A stretch of DNA of 64,000 nucleotides from Micromonospora sediminicola (lineage in GTDB: Bacteria > Actinomycetota > Actinomycetes > Mycobacteriales > Micromonosporaceae): contig NZ_FLRH01000003.1 of the NCBI RefSeq assembly GCF_900089585.1, forward strand, positions 2,990,501 to 3,054,500, given 5' to 3'. The position numbers were made by a program, and so were the translations under genes. This document shows, piece after piece, positions 44,359 to 52,236 of this stretch (the first letter of the stretch is position 1; each line of letters begins with the position of its first letter). The notes beneath the pieces were generated by a model. That model was given only the letters and a program-made list of their open reading frames with translations, had not been told where the DNA came from and did not search any database.

Positions 44359-45442
44359 GCCGGGGCGCGCCGACGTATCCGGTCACCGGCCGTGGCTCGG
44401 ACTGCCCGCGGCGCTGGCGTTCATCGCCGTCGTGCTGCTGGTCGACGTGGCGGCCGCCGCGCACGCCGTACTCATCGGTTTCCTGGCCCTGGCCCCGCTG
44501 CTGGCCGCCGCCGTGGACACGCCGAGACGGACCGCCGTCGCGTCCGCCGCGGCGACGGCCGCCGCCGTCCTGGCCGGCCTGCCGAGCCAGACCCTCGGCA
44601 GCCTCGACCACGTCCTGCGGGTGGCGGTGGTCATCGCGGTCAGCGTCGCGGCACTCTACGTGGCCCGGGCCCGCACATCGCGCGAGGAGCGGATCCGGCG
44701 GATGAGCGAGATCGTGCGAGTCACCCAGAAGGCCATCCTGCGGGAGGTCCCACCCAGGATCGGCGACGTCGCGCTGGGCGCACGGTACGTCTCCGCGCAG
44801 CGGGGTGCGGGGGTGGGCGGGGACCTCTACGAGGTCGTACCGGGACCGGACCGGGTGCGCGTCATCATCGGTGACGTGTGCGGCAAGGGACTACCGGCGG
44901 TGCAGCTCGCCTCGGCGGTCATCGGCGCCTTCCGGCAGTCCGCGATCGTGCGTGACCGGCTGGAGGAGGTCGCCACGGATCTCGACGCCCTGGTCGCCCG
45001 GGAACCGAGGCCCGCCTACGGGGTCACCTTCGTCACGGCCGTGCTGCTGGAGGTCCGTGGGCCGGACCTGTGGGTGATGAGCTGCGGGCATCCCGTGCCG
45101 CTGCGACACCGTCCCGGGCGCACGTCCGTCCCGCTCGGCGAGCAGGAGCCGGACCGGCCGCTCGGGCTGGGCGGCCGGCGTACCCCGCCGGCACGCCACA
45201 CCTGGTCGACCGGTGACCGGTTGCTGCTCTACACCGACGGGCTGATCGAGGCGCGCGACCACGCCGGCAGGTTCTTTCCGCTTCGGCTGCTGGACCGCCC
45301 GCTGTCCGCCCCCTCCCTGCCGAGGGCGCTCGACGCGGTCTGGCGCGCGGTGCGCACGCACGTCGGTGGCGAACCTCGCGACGATCTCGCGCTGTTGCTG
45401 ATCGAGCGGCTGCCGGACGCGGGCGGCGACGCCGGTCGGTAG
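44351..45442 (+). CDS. Membrane-anchored PP2C/SpoIIE-type phosphatase
   Basis: This 363-residue protein has three or four N-terminal membrane segments (about 15-105), then an RsbU/SpoIIE-like Ser/Thr phosphatase domain: SAQRGAGVGGDLYEVV, VIIGDVCGKGLPAVQLAS, VTAVLLEVRGPDLWVMSCGH and LLLYTDGLIEARD. Metal-binding aspartates are present. Such proteins act on anti-sigma antagonists; no sigma-factor genes are adjacent. The link to a channel gene by an 8-base overlap is unusual. Confidence 0.92.
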   Translation: MTEPGRADVSGHRPWLGLPAALAFIAVVLLVDVAAAAHAVLIGFLALAPLLAAAVDTPRRTAVASAAATAAAVLAGLPSQTLGSLDHVLRVAVVIAVSVAALYVARARTSREERIRRMSEIVRVTQKAILREVPPRIGDVALGARYVSAQRGAGVGGDLYEVVPGPDRVRVIIGDVCGKGLPAVQLASAVIGAFRQSAIVRDRLEEVATDLDALVAREPRPAYGVTFVTAVLLEVRGPDLWVMSCGHPVPLRHRPGRTSVPLGEQEPDRPLGLGGRRTPPARHTWSTGDRLLLYTDGLIEARDHAGRFFPLRLLDRPLSAPSLPRALDAVWRAVRTHVGGEPRDDLALLLIERLPDAGGDAGR

Positions 45443-45688
45443 CGGGCCGTCCCGTGTGACGTCAGGCCGGCACGTCGGCGTCGACCGACGTGGTGGCCCC
45501 GCTCGACGTGGCAACGGGGCCCGGTGTCGGTGGGGCGGTGACGGCGGGCGTGGACCGCGCGTCAGGGGTCGGCGGGACCGGCGGGGAGACGGACGGGGGC
45601 GGGTGCGGATCGTCATGAACCTGTCGTATTGCCTGCCGAACACTGGGGGTAGGTCGTGAGGAACGCCGATCGAGTGAGGAGACCAGTC

Positions 45689-45958
45689 ATGACCTACCCG
45701 TGGTTCTTTCCGGAGGGAACACCCGCGCTGTTCCACGACGGCCCGGCCGCGAACGACACCCGGTTGGCCTGCCGGGTGGTCGAGCAGCTGAGTGGTGACC
45801 CGCTGCTGCGCCACGAGCGCATCTGTGTGGAGGCGCAGAACGGGGTGGTCATCCTGGAGGGACGGGTGGGCTCGGCCGACGCGGCGGCCCGTGCCCGGGC
45901 TCTCGCCTGGGCCGTGCCCGGGGTGCACGATGTCAACGTCAGGGTGCACGTGGTGTGA
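45689..45958 (+). CDS. BON-domain protein
   Basis: This 89-residue single BON domain has RLACRVVEQLSGDPLLRHER, GVVILEGRVGSADAAARARA and VPGVHDVNVRVHV. BON domains bind lipid or other ligands at membranes. ATG 45689 has GGAG upstream; GTG 45656 is in frame. There is no signal peptide. It is followed by a DUF1330 gene after 34 bases. Confidence 0.85.
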   Translation: MTYPWFFPEGTPALFHDGPAANDTRLACRVVEQLSGDPLLRHERICVEAQNGVVILEGRVGSADAAARARALAWAVPGVHDVNVRVHVV

Positions 45959-45992
45959 CGCCGCCAGGCGGGGACGACAGGAGAAACAGATC

Positions 45993-46364
45993 ATGGCAGT
46001 TGATCCCGTCGGTCGGGACCTGAAGGCGTTTCTCGCCGCCGACTCCGACGCTCCGGTGGTGATGCTCAACCTGCTGCGCTTCGCCGAGGGCGGGCGGGAG
46101 TCCTACGAGCGGTACGGCGCCGCCCTGCGGGAGACGTTCCTGCCCCGCTACGGCGGCGAGGTGCTCTACGCCGGCGACGGTGCGCCGGCGCTGGTGGCGG
46201 AGGAGGGCCAGGCGTGGGACGCGGTGCTGCTGGTGCGTTATCCGAGCCGGGCGGCGTTCAGCCGGATGGTCGCCGACCCGGAGTACCAGGAGGTGACCCG
46301 GTGGCGTACAGCGGCGCTGGAGGAGGCCGTGCTGCAGCCCACGGTGCCCTGGACCAAGGAGTGA
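45993..46364 (+). CDS. DUF1330-like protein
   Basis: This 123-residue ferredoxin-like (dimeric alpha-beta) fold protein has PVVMLNLLRFAEGGRESYER, GGEVLYAGDGAPALV and VLLVRYPSRAAFSRMVADPE. Function unknown. AGGAGA lies 7 bases before the ATG. It overlaps the following lipoprotein gene by GTGA. Confidence 0.87.
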   Translation: MAVDPVGRDLKAFLAADSDAPVVMLNLLRFAEGGRESYERYGAALRETFLPRYGGEVLYAGDGAPALVAEEGQAWDAVLLVRYPSRAAFSRMVADPEYQEVTRWRTAALEEAVLQPTVPWTKE

Positions 46365-46792
46365 GCCCGGCCCGGCCGCGACGGCGGACGCACCTGGCAG
46401 CCCTGTCGACGGCGGTCCTGCTCGCCACCGGCTGCGCCGGCGAACCGGAGCCCCCGCGGCCGTCACCGGAGCCGACCTCCACCGTCCGGCTGGGCACGGT
46501 CGCCCGGGCCGAGGTGGGCGCCCGTCTCACCGTGACGGCCACCGTCGATCGCGTCATCACCGGCACCGCCTTCGTGGTGCGCGACGTCGACTTCACCGAC
46601 GGGACCCTGCTCGTGCTGTCCGTCGATCCGGCCAGCGCGGAACCGCCGCAACTGGTGACCGTGAGCGGCACCGTCGTCGACTTCTCGTACCGCGACCTGT
46701 CCGACCGCTACCGGCTCGGGCCCGCCGGCGCGTACCGGGAGTTCGAGGGTGGTCGGGCGCTCGCCGCCGAGCAGGTGAACGGCTGGAACTGA
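46361..46792 (+). CDS. Small lipoprotein
   Basis: This 143-residue protein has a signal peptide ending in the lipobox LATGC (Cys25) and a beta-rich mature domain (GTVARAEVGARLTVTATVDR, SVDPASAEPPQLVTVSGTVV) that resembles OB-fold envelope proteins. No specific function can be given. Start GTG overlaps the preceding stop. Confidence 0.78.
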   Translation: MSPARPRRRTHLAALSTAVLLATGCAGEPEPPRPSPEPTSTVRLGTVARAEVGARLTVTATVDRVITGTAFVVRDVDFTDGTLLVLSVDPASAEPPQLVTVSGTVVDFSYRDLSDRYRLGPAGAYREFEGGRALAAEQVNGWN

Positions 46793-46795
46793 CGG

Positions 46796-47191
46796 TCAGT
46801 TGTCGAGTCGGTCACGCAGGTCGTCGACCTGCTGCTGGAGCCGGTCCACCGCGCCCTCGTTGTTGAGGAACGTGCTGATGCCCGCGCCGAGCGCCAGCCC
46901 GAGCAGCAGGGCGATCACACTGAGCACGAGGCCGCCGATCGCCACGCCGCGGCCGGTGACTCCCGGCCGGGCGGCCATCTTGAGGCCGACGATGCCCAGG
47001 ACGACGCCGACGATGGCGAGGACCACGCCGATCCAGGCGAGGATGGCGGTGAGCACGCTGAACAGCGCGGCCACGCCGAACACGAGGGCGAGCGCGGCGG
47101 CCGTGCTGGTCTTGGCCGCCGTACCGGATCGGGTCCGGCCGGCGCGGGTCGAGGCGTCGGCCCCGGGGGCCGGTTCGCTGGACGCGGTCAT
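46796..47191 (-). CDS. Small membrane protein (DUF4190-like)
   Basis: This 131-residue protein has two strongly hydrophobic helices (AALALVFGVAALFSVLTAIL with AWIGVVLAIVGVVLGIVGL, and GVAIGGLVLSVIALLLGLAL) and a C-terminal heptad stretch (AVDRLQQQVDDLRDRLDN). Gly-rich helix pairs of this type are common in actinobacterial DUF4190 proteins of unknown role. GGAGGGAG lies before the ATG. Confidence 0.82.
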   Translation of the reverse strand: MTASSEPAPGADASTRAGRTRSGTAAKTSTAAALALVFGVAALFSVLTAILAWIGVVLAIVGVVLGIVGLKMAARPGVTGRGVAIGGLVLSVIALLLGLALGAGISTFLNNEGAVDRLQQQVDDLRDRLDN

Positions 47192-47256
47192 GGTGCTCCC
47201 TCCACCACGCCGTGTGGCGCGGGCCTGTGCCGGCCGCTTCCCCCGTCACCGTCGAC

Positions 47257-48465
47257 TCATGCCTGCCGACTCTCGGTCCGACGGGCGATGTCGGGCAGGT
47301 GTTCCGGCAGCGCCACGGAACGCAGGTCGGCCAGCACGTCGTCCAGGAGGCGGGTGATCCGCGGCTGGTCGCGTCCCGCCCGCCGGACGTCGTCGACCGC
47401 GACCGCGAGGAAACCGTCGAAGTCCTGCGCCCTGGCCCGTACCCGTGGCGTGCCGTCGGGGTCGTCGACGAGCAGGCGGTGACCGGGCCGGCCGGCGAGG
47501 CGGCGCAGCAGATCGTGCATCTCCTGGACGCTGCGCACCGCGGTGGTGGTGTCGTTGATCCCGGGTGACAGGGCCCGCTCGGCGATGTCGGTCAACTGCC
47601 GGAACCCGAACCCGACGTCCTGACCCAGGGTCCGTTCCACGCCGAGGCTCACCGCGACGCACGCCCGCGTCTCCGGCACGCTCGCCGGGAGCTGGCCGCC
47701 GGGCAGCGGATGGACCGCGATCAGCGGTTGCCCGGCCACCACGAAGTCGCCCGGCGCGGGCAGGACCGACAGGGCGCAGTCGTGTTCGCGGGCCAGCGCG
47801 GCGAGCCGGCCGAGGTCGACGTGTTCGACCATGCCGGGCTGCGCCGCGGTGATCACCTGCACTGGCGGGGTCAGCGGTGCGACGGGCGCGCCGGCCGGGC
47901 CGACCGGATACTGCTCCTCGATCACCCGGCGGGTCTGGGCGCCGACCGCCGCGATGATGTGTGAGACCCGCATGACCGTGGTGACGTGGTGCAGGTAGTA
48001 GACGAACAGCCCGCTGCTGGCGAGCACGAAGGTCATCGTCACGGCGAGCGAGAGTTCCGGCAGCCGGGCGTCGGGGCCGGCCGGCAGTGCCGCCAGCACC
48101 ACCATAGCGAACAGCGCGGTCGCCAGGAAGGTGCCCAGAGCCGCCTGCGTGATCCGGTCCCGCAGGAAGGTCCGCAGCACCCGGGGGGAGTACTGGCTGC
48201 TGGCGAGCTGGACGGCCACCACGGTGATGGAGAAGACCAGCGCGGTGAACGAGATCATCGCGGTGATGATGGAGGACAGCAGCGACCGGGCGCCGGCCAC
48301 GCTGCTGGGCAGGAACCCGGCGGTGGGCAGGCCCAGGCGCAGCTCGGCCACCGACAGGCCGACGGCCAGCAGCACGGCCCCGGCGGCGAACGCCGCCGGC
48401 ACCAGCCAGAATCCCGACCACGCGGCCGCCAGGCGGGACCGGACGGTACGCGGAGTGCCGCTCAT
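47257..48465 (-). CDS. DUF2254 membrane protein
   Basis: This 402-residue membrane protein has four N-terminal helices and the family motif SIITAMISFTALVFSITVVA followed by QLASSQYSPRVLRTFLRDR. The C-terminal soluble half contains FGFRQLTDIAERALSPGIND. Function unknown. ATG 48465 matches the family start; the frame running on to 48867 reads through the urtE fragment and is not coding. Confidence 0.9.
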   Translation of the reverse strand: MSGTPRTVRSRLAAAWSGFWLVPAAFAAGAVLLAVGLSVAELRLGLPTAGFLPSSVAGARSLLSSIITAMISFTALVFSITVVAVQLASSQYSPRVLRTFLRDRITQAALGTFLATALFAMVVLAALPAGPDARLPELSLAVTMTFVLASSGLFVYYLHHVTTVMRVSHIIAAVGAQTRRVIEEQYPVGPAGAPVAPLTPPVQVITAAQPGMVEHVDLGRLAALAREHDCALSVLPAPGDFVVAGQPLIAVHPLPGGQLPASVPETRACVAVSLGVERTLGQDVGFGFRQLTDIAERALSPGINDTTTAVRSVQEMHDLLRRLAGRPGHRLLVDDPDGTPRVRARAQDFDGFLAVAVDDVRRAGRDQPRITRLLDDVLADLRSVALPEHLPDIARRTESRQA

Positions 48466-48540
48466 CCCGCCGTAGTCCCCGGTACGCGCCCTTTGCATAC
48501 CTGGCGAAGTGTCTGTTTTACCTTGAGGCGGACCCCGACT
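48466..48540. other. Junction between the DUF2254 gene and the urtE fragment
   Basis: This is the upstream region of the DUF2254 gene. TTTGCATACC and TGTTTTACC are unusually AT-rich for the window and may hold its promoter. No mobile-element ends are visible at the left edge of the urtE fragment. Confidence 0.4.
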
Positions 48541-48774
48541 GGGCACAACGGCGCCGGCAAGAGCACTCTGCTGCGGGAGCCGACCGAGGGCATCCAGCCG
48601 TCGGTGGTCGCCGAGATCCAGGAGCGGATCGTCGGGCTGACCCGGCAGTCCGGCTTCAGCGTGCTGCTCGTCGAGCAGCACCTCGGGTTCGCGCTGCGGG
48701 TGGCGAACCGCTACCACGTCCTCGAATCCGGCCGGGTCACCTCGCACGGCGACGGGGGAGTCACGGCGGAGCGG
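48541..48774 (+). pseudogene. Internally deleted, nearly identical copy of urtE
   Basis: Two segments of urtE are joined here: the Walker A region (35524-35567 in the intact gene) runs directly into the Walker B end (from about 35894 to 36094). About 327 bases are missing, an exact multiple of three, so the frame continues as GHNGAGKSTLLREPTEGIQP. Apart from a handful of substitutions (Glu to Gly and Pro to Ser among them) the DNA is identical to urtE, so the copy is recent. It has no start codon or ribosome site and lacks the signature motif, so it cannot be a working ATPase. It ends 20 bases before the LPMO promoter. Confidence 0.9.
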
Positions 48775-48792
48775 CCGGTGCGTCGGTATCGA

Positions 48793-48821
48793 TTTACATT
48801 GACGTTGGTCTCTACTAACAT
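48793..48821 (+). promoter_or_regulatory. LPMO promoter with a DasR-like site
   Basis: TTTACA, a 17-base spacer and TAACAT. The spacer contains TGGTCTCTACTA, which agrees with the DasR element TGGTCTAGACCA at 9 of 12 positions. The leader that follows (to 48958) has a hairpin GCCGTCC-ACCTCTG-GGACGGC. Confidence 0.5.
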
Positions 48822-48958
48822 CGTGGCTGGGAGTCGCCAAGCGCTGCTGGGCAGCAGTGCCGTCCACCTCTGGGACGGCTTGAATCGATCGGCGTCACCT
48901 TCTCCGGGGTGGGCACCCAGCGAAGACCACTGGGCGCCGGCGCATCCACTGGAGCATC

Positions 48959-50026
48959 ATGAAAATCTCACGGACAGCACGCCGTCTGGGACTGGGCGCG
49001 GTAGCGGTTCTCGTCGCCTCGTTCACGATGGTCGCCGTCAACCAGGCCGGTCCGGCCTCGGCGCACGGATCGGTCACCAACCCGCCGTCACGCAACTACG
49101 GATGTTACGAGCGCTGGGGTTCCGACCACCTCAACCCCACGATGGCCCAGACCGACCCGATGTGCTGGCAGGCGTGGCAGGCCAACCCGAACACCATGTG
49201 GAACTGGAACGGCCTGTACCGCGAGAACGTCGGCGGCAACCACCAGGCCGCCGTGCCGGACGGGCAACTGTGCAGCGGCGGTCGCACCCAGAATGGCCTG
49301 TACGCCTCGCTCGACGCGGTCGGCGCGTGGACCGCGAAGCCGATGCCGAACAACTTCACCCTGACGCTGACCGACGGCGCTCGGCACGGCGCCGACTACA
49401 TGTTGATCTACATCACCAAGCAGGGTTTCGACCCGACCACCCAGCCCCTCACCTGGAACAGCCTCGAGCTGGTACTCCGCACCGGCAGCTACCCGACCAC
49501 CGGGCTCTACGAGGCGCAGGTGAACGCGGGCAACCGTACCGGGCGGCACGTCGTCTACACCATCTGGCAGGCGTCCCACCTCGACCAGCCGTACTACCTC
49601 TGCAGTGACGTGATCTTCGGCGGTGGCGGCACCCCGCCGCCGACGACCCCGCCGCCCACCACGCCGCCGCCCACCACCCCGCCGCCGACGACTCCGCCGC
49701 CCACCACGCCGCCGCCGGCCGGAAACGGTGCCTGCACCGCCACCTTCCGCAAGACGAACGAGTGGTCCGGTGGATTCGGCGCCGAGGTCACCGTCCGGGC
49801 CGGCAACGCCGCCATCTCCGGATGGACGGTGGCATGGACCTGGCCCAACGGCCAGAGCATCACCAACTCCTGGAACGCGACGGTCACCTCGAGCGGTTCG
49901 TCGGTCACCGCGTCGAACGTCGCCTACAACGGCTCCCTGAGCGCCAACGCCACCACCAGCTTCGGCTTCAACGCCTCCTGGAACGGCACCAACTCCGCAC
50001 CCACCCTCACCTGCACCGCCCGGTAA
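48959..50026 (+). CDS. AA10 lytic polysaccharide monooxygenase with CBM2
   Basis: This 355-residue secreted copper enzyme oxidatively cleaves chitin or cellulose. A signal peptide ends at PASA, making His36 (HGSVTNPPSRNYGC) the N-terminal copper-binding residue of the histidine brace; the second His is in the NHQAAVPDGQLCSGG region. The AA10 core ends near YYLCSDVIFG, followed by a (PPPTT)n linker and a C-terminal CBM2 (NGACTATFRKTNEWSGGFGA, ISGWTVAWTWPNGQSI). A promoter at 48793 serves it. Next to two chitinases, chitin is the likelier substrate, although CBM2 also binds cellulose. Confidence 0.95.
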   Translation: MKISRTARRLGLGAVAVLVASFTMVAVNQAGPASAHGSVTNPPSRNYGCYERWGSDHLNPTMAQTDPMCWQAWQANPNTMWNWNGLYRENVGGNHQAAVPDGQLCSGGRTQNGLYASLDAVGAWTAKPMPNNFTLTLTDGARHGADYMLIYITKQGFDPTTQPLTWNSLELVLRTGSYPTTGLYEAQVNAGNRTGRHVVYTIWQASHLDQPYYLCSDVIFGGGGTPPPTTPPPTTPPPTTPPPTTPPPTTPPPAGNGACTATFRKTNEWSGGFGAEVTVRAGNAAISGWTVAWTWPNGQSITNSWNATVTSSGSSVTASNVAYNGSLSANATTSFGFNASWNGTNSAPTLTCTAR

Positions 50027-50033
50027 CAGCATC

Positions 50034-50070
50034 CGCGGTGGGGTGGCGCGGCACGCGCCACCCCACCGCG
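50034..50070 (+). terminator. LPMO terminator
   Basis: A perfect 17-bp inverted repeat (CGCGGTGGGGTGGCGCG and its complement) with a 3-base loop, 8 bases after the LPMO stop codon. Confidence 0.85.
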
Positions 50071-50185
50071 CCGCCGGCAGGGCCGTGCGCCGGGGGTGGC
50101 AGTGCGGACGGACCCGACCTTCGGGCAGAGGTCCATGCGCTGCTCTCCGCCACCATCAGGAACCGCGACGAGGTGAGGAACGACC

Positions 50186-50770
50186 ATGATCTCCCGGGTA
50201 CGCGTCAGCGGCTGGTGCCGAAGCGGCGTCGTGTGGATCGAGGTGTGCCTGCTGGCCGCGTCGATCGGTGTCGCCGCCCTGGTCACCTCGACCACCCCGA
50301 GGACGGACCCGGAGGTTCTCCGCCAAGAGATCCTGGCCCGGATGCGCACGACCCTCGAGCAGGTGGACCCGACACATCACGGCCACGCCGGGCACACCGC
50401 CCCGCAGGGGTCGGCCGGAGAGCAGGCCGCGCCGGCGGTCGTCTGCGGAGTCCATGTCTACGGCTACGAGCCCACCGGGGCCACCACGCTGGCCGACGTC
50501 CGGACGGTCTACGGCTTCCACCTCTGTGGCGTCGCCGAACAGAAGCGCCATTGGGACGGAGCGGTCAAACTCGTCGGCCCACTGATCATGGACATGACCA
50601 CCCGACCTCCCGGCGTCGAGGTGGTCGAGGCGACAGCCGACGTCAGGTTCGTCGACCGGCTACGGGAGATGTTCCCCGACAAGTACGAGGACCTGGCACT
50701 CAGGGAAGCGTTGCCCGCATCGGAGATGGCCGACCTGCGGCGCCGGTACGACGCCGCCGCCGGCCTCTGA
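50186..50770 (+). CDS. Hypothetical membrane-anchored protein
   Basis: This 194-residue protein has one N-terminal membrane segment (GVVWIEVCLLAASIGVAALV) and an extracytoplasmic domain with a His-rich stretch (DPTHHGHAGHTAPQGS) that might bind metal. Two cysteines (VVCGVHVYGYEP, FHLCGVAEQKRHW) could pair. Not recognised. GAGGTGAGGA precedes the ATG. Sitting inside the chitin/LPMO block, it might relate to copper supply, but that is only a thought. Confidence 0.65.
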   Translation: MISRVRVSGWCRSGVVWIEVCLLAASIGVAALVTSTTPRTDPEVLRQEILARMRTTLEQVDPTHHGHAGHTAPQGSAGEQAAPAVVCGVHVYGYEPTGATTLADVRTVYGFHLCGVAEQKRHWDGAVKLVGPLIMDMTTRPPGVEVVEATADVRFVDRLREMFPDKYEDLALREALPASEMADLRRRYDAAAGL

Positions 50771-50863
50771 CCACGCCGAGCGGCCGCCTCCGGTCACCTC
50801 GTGTTGGTGAGAGTGCCGCAGGCCTCTCTCATTCGTCGTATCAAATTCAAGGTGGTCTAACTC

Positions 50864-50892
50864 TGGACGTTTACTGTTAACAGTCCTAATAA
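50864..50892 (+). promoter_or_regulatory. Chitinase operon promoter with a palindrome
   Basis: TGGACG, a 17-base spacer and TAATAA. Within the spacer lies the perfect 12-bp palindrome ACTGTTAACAGT (50873-50884). Just upstream GGTGGTCTAACTC (50851 on) resembles half of a DasR element. The region is AT-rich compared with its surroundings. Confidence 0.5.
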
Positions 50893-50933
50893 TAAGGCCC
50901 TCGGTTCCGCCCCGATCCGGAAGGGCCACCCCC

Positions 50934-52217
50934 ATGCGCCGCCCCGCCATCCTCGCCCTGGCCGCCGTCCTGGCCGCCGGTGCTGCCACCGTCCACCTGG
51001 CGTCGTCCGCCTCCGCGGCCGCCGCCTGCTATCCCGCCTGGTCGTCGTCCGCCGTGTACGTCGGCGGCGGTCAGGCGTCGTACCAGGGCGTCAACTACCA
51101 GGCCAAGTGGTGGACCCAGAACGAGAACCCGGCCACGCACAGCGGCCAGTGGGACGTCTGGGCCAACCAGGGCGCCTGCGGCGGCTCCACCCCGCCGACC
51201 ACGCCACCCCCGACCACGCCACCCCCGACCACGCCACCCCCGACCACGACGCCACCGTCCACCCCGCCCCCGACGACCACCCCGCCGCCGACCACGCCCC
51301 CGCCGACCGGCAACGGTCAGCTGCCGAAGCACTTCCTCACCGGTTACTGGCAGAACTTCGACAACCCGGCCCGGGAGATCCGGCTCCGTGACGTACCGGC
51401 CACCTACGACCTGATCGCGGTCGCGTTCGCCGACGCGACGAACACGCCCGGCACGGTGTCCTTCAGCATCGACCCGGGCCTGAGCGCCTCACTCGGCGGC
51501 TACACCGACGCCGACTTCAGGAACGACGTCGCCACCCTGCACTCGCGGGGCAAGAAGGTGATCATCTCGGTCGGTGGCGAGCGCGGCACGATCTCGGTCG
51601 CCAGTTCCAGCGCCGCAACGAACTTCGCCAACTCGATCGTCGGCCTCATCGCCAGCTACGGGTTCGACGGCGTCGACATCGACCTGGAGAACGGCGTCAA
51701 CGCGACGTACATGGGTCAGGCCCTGCGGGACATCCGCAACCGGACGAACCCGAACCTGATCATCACGATGGCGCCGCAGACCATCGACATGCAGAGCACC
51801 GGCAGTCAGTACTTCCAGTTGGCGCTGAGCATCAAGGACATCCTGACCGTCGTCCACACCCAGTACTACAACTCCGGTGCGATGCTCGGCTGCGACAACA
51901 ACGCCGCGTACGCCCAGGGAACGGTCAACTTCCTCGTGGCGCTCGCCTGCATCCAGCTGGAGAACGGGCTCCGGCCGGACCAGGTGTCCCTCGGGCTGCC
52001 CGCCGCGCCGAGCGCCGCCGGTGGCGGCTACGTCAACCCCTCGGTGGTCAACCAGGCCCTCGACTGCCTCGCCAAGGGCATCAACTGCGGCTCCGTGAAG
52101 CCGCCGCGCACCTACCCGGGGATCCGTGGCGCCATGACGTGGTCGGTCAACTGGGACGTCACCAACGGCAACGGATTCGCCAACACCGTCCGTCCCCACC
52201 TCAACACCCTTCCCTGA
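50934..52217 (+). CDS. GH18 chitinase with N-terminal CBM5/12
   Basis: This 427-residue secreted enzyme has signal peptide (1-28), CBM5/12 (CYPAWSSSAVYVGGGQASYQ, residues 32-82), a Thr/Pro linker and a GH18 barrel. The GH18 catalytic motif DxxDxDxE is intact (FDGVDIDLENG) and the substrate-binding SVGGERG and MTWSVNWD strands are present. It cuts chitin by the substrate-assisted retaining mechanism. The second chitinase follows after 19 bases, and their CBM-coding DNA is almost identical. Confidence 0.95.
   Translation: MRRPAILALAAVLAAGAATVHLASSASAAAACYPAWSSSAVYVGGGQASYQGVNYQAKWWTQNENPATHSGQWDVWANQGACGGSTPPTTPPPTTPPPTTPPPTTTPPSTPPPTTTPPPTTPPPTGNGQLPKHFLTGYWQNFDNPAREIRLRDVPATYDLIAVAFADATNTPGTVSFSIDPGLSASLGGYTDADFRNDVATLHSRGKKVIISVGGERGTISVASSSAATNFANSIVGLIASYGFDGVDIDLENGVNATYMGQALRDIRNRTNPNLIITMAPQTIDMQSTGSQYFQLALSIKDILTVVHTQYYNSGAMLGCDNNAAYAQGTVNFLVALACIQLENGLRPDQVSLGLPAAPSAAGGGYVNPSVVNQALDCLAKGINCGSVKPPRTYPGIRGAMTWSVNWDVTNGNGFANTVRPHLNTLP
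51027..51189 (+). repeat. CBM5/12 coding repeat, copy 1
   Basis: About 160 bases here differ at only about five positions from 52336-52498 in the next gene, far less than the unrelated catalytic domains. The similarity starts at the signal-peptide end (GCCTGCTA) and stops at the linker (TGCGGCGGC). Confidence 0.85.
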
Positions 52218-52236
52218 ACCCCCGCAGGAGAGTGTC

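Noticed and set aside
48466..48958. Insertion sequence responsible for the urtE fragment
   Set aside because: No transposase sequence, terminal inverted repeats or target duplications could be seen at either edge of the fragment.
49630..51310. PPPTT repeats in the LPMO and chitinase genes as a satellite or CRISPR-like array
   Set aside because: They are in-frame Thr/Pro linkers between catalytic and binding domains, normal for secreted actinomycete glycoside-active enzymes.
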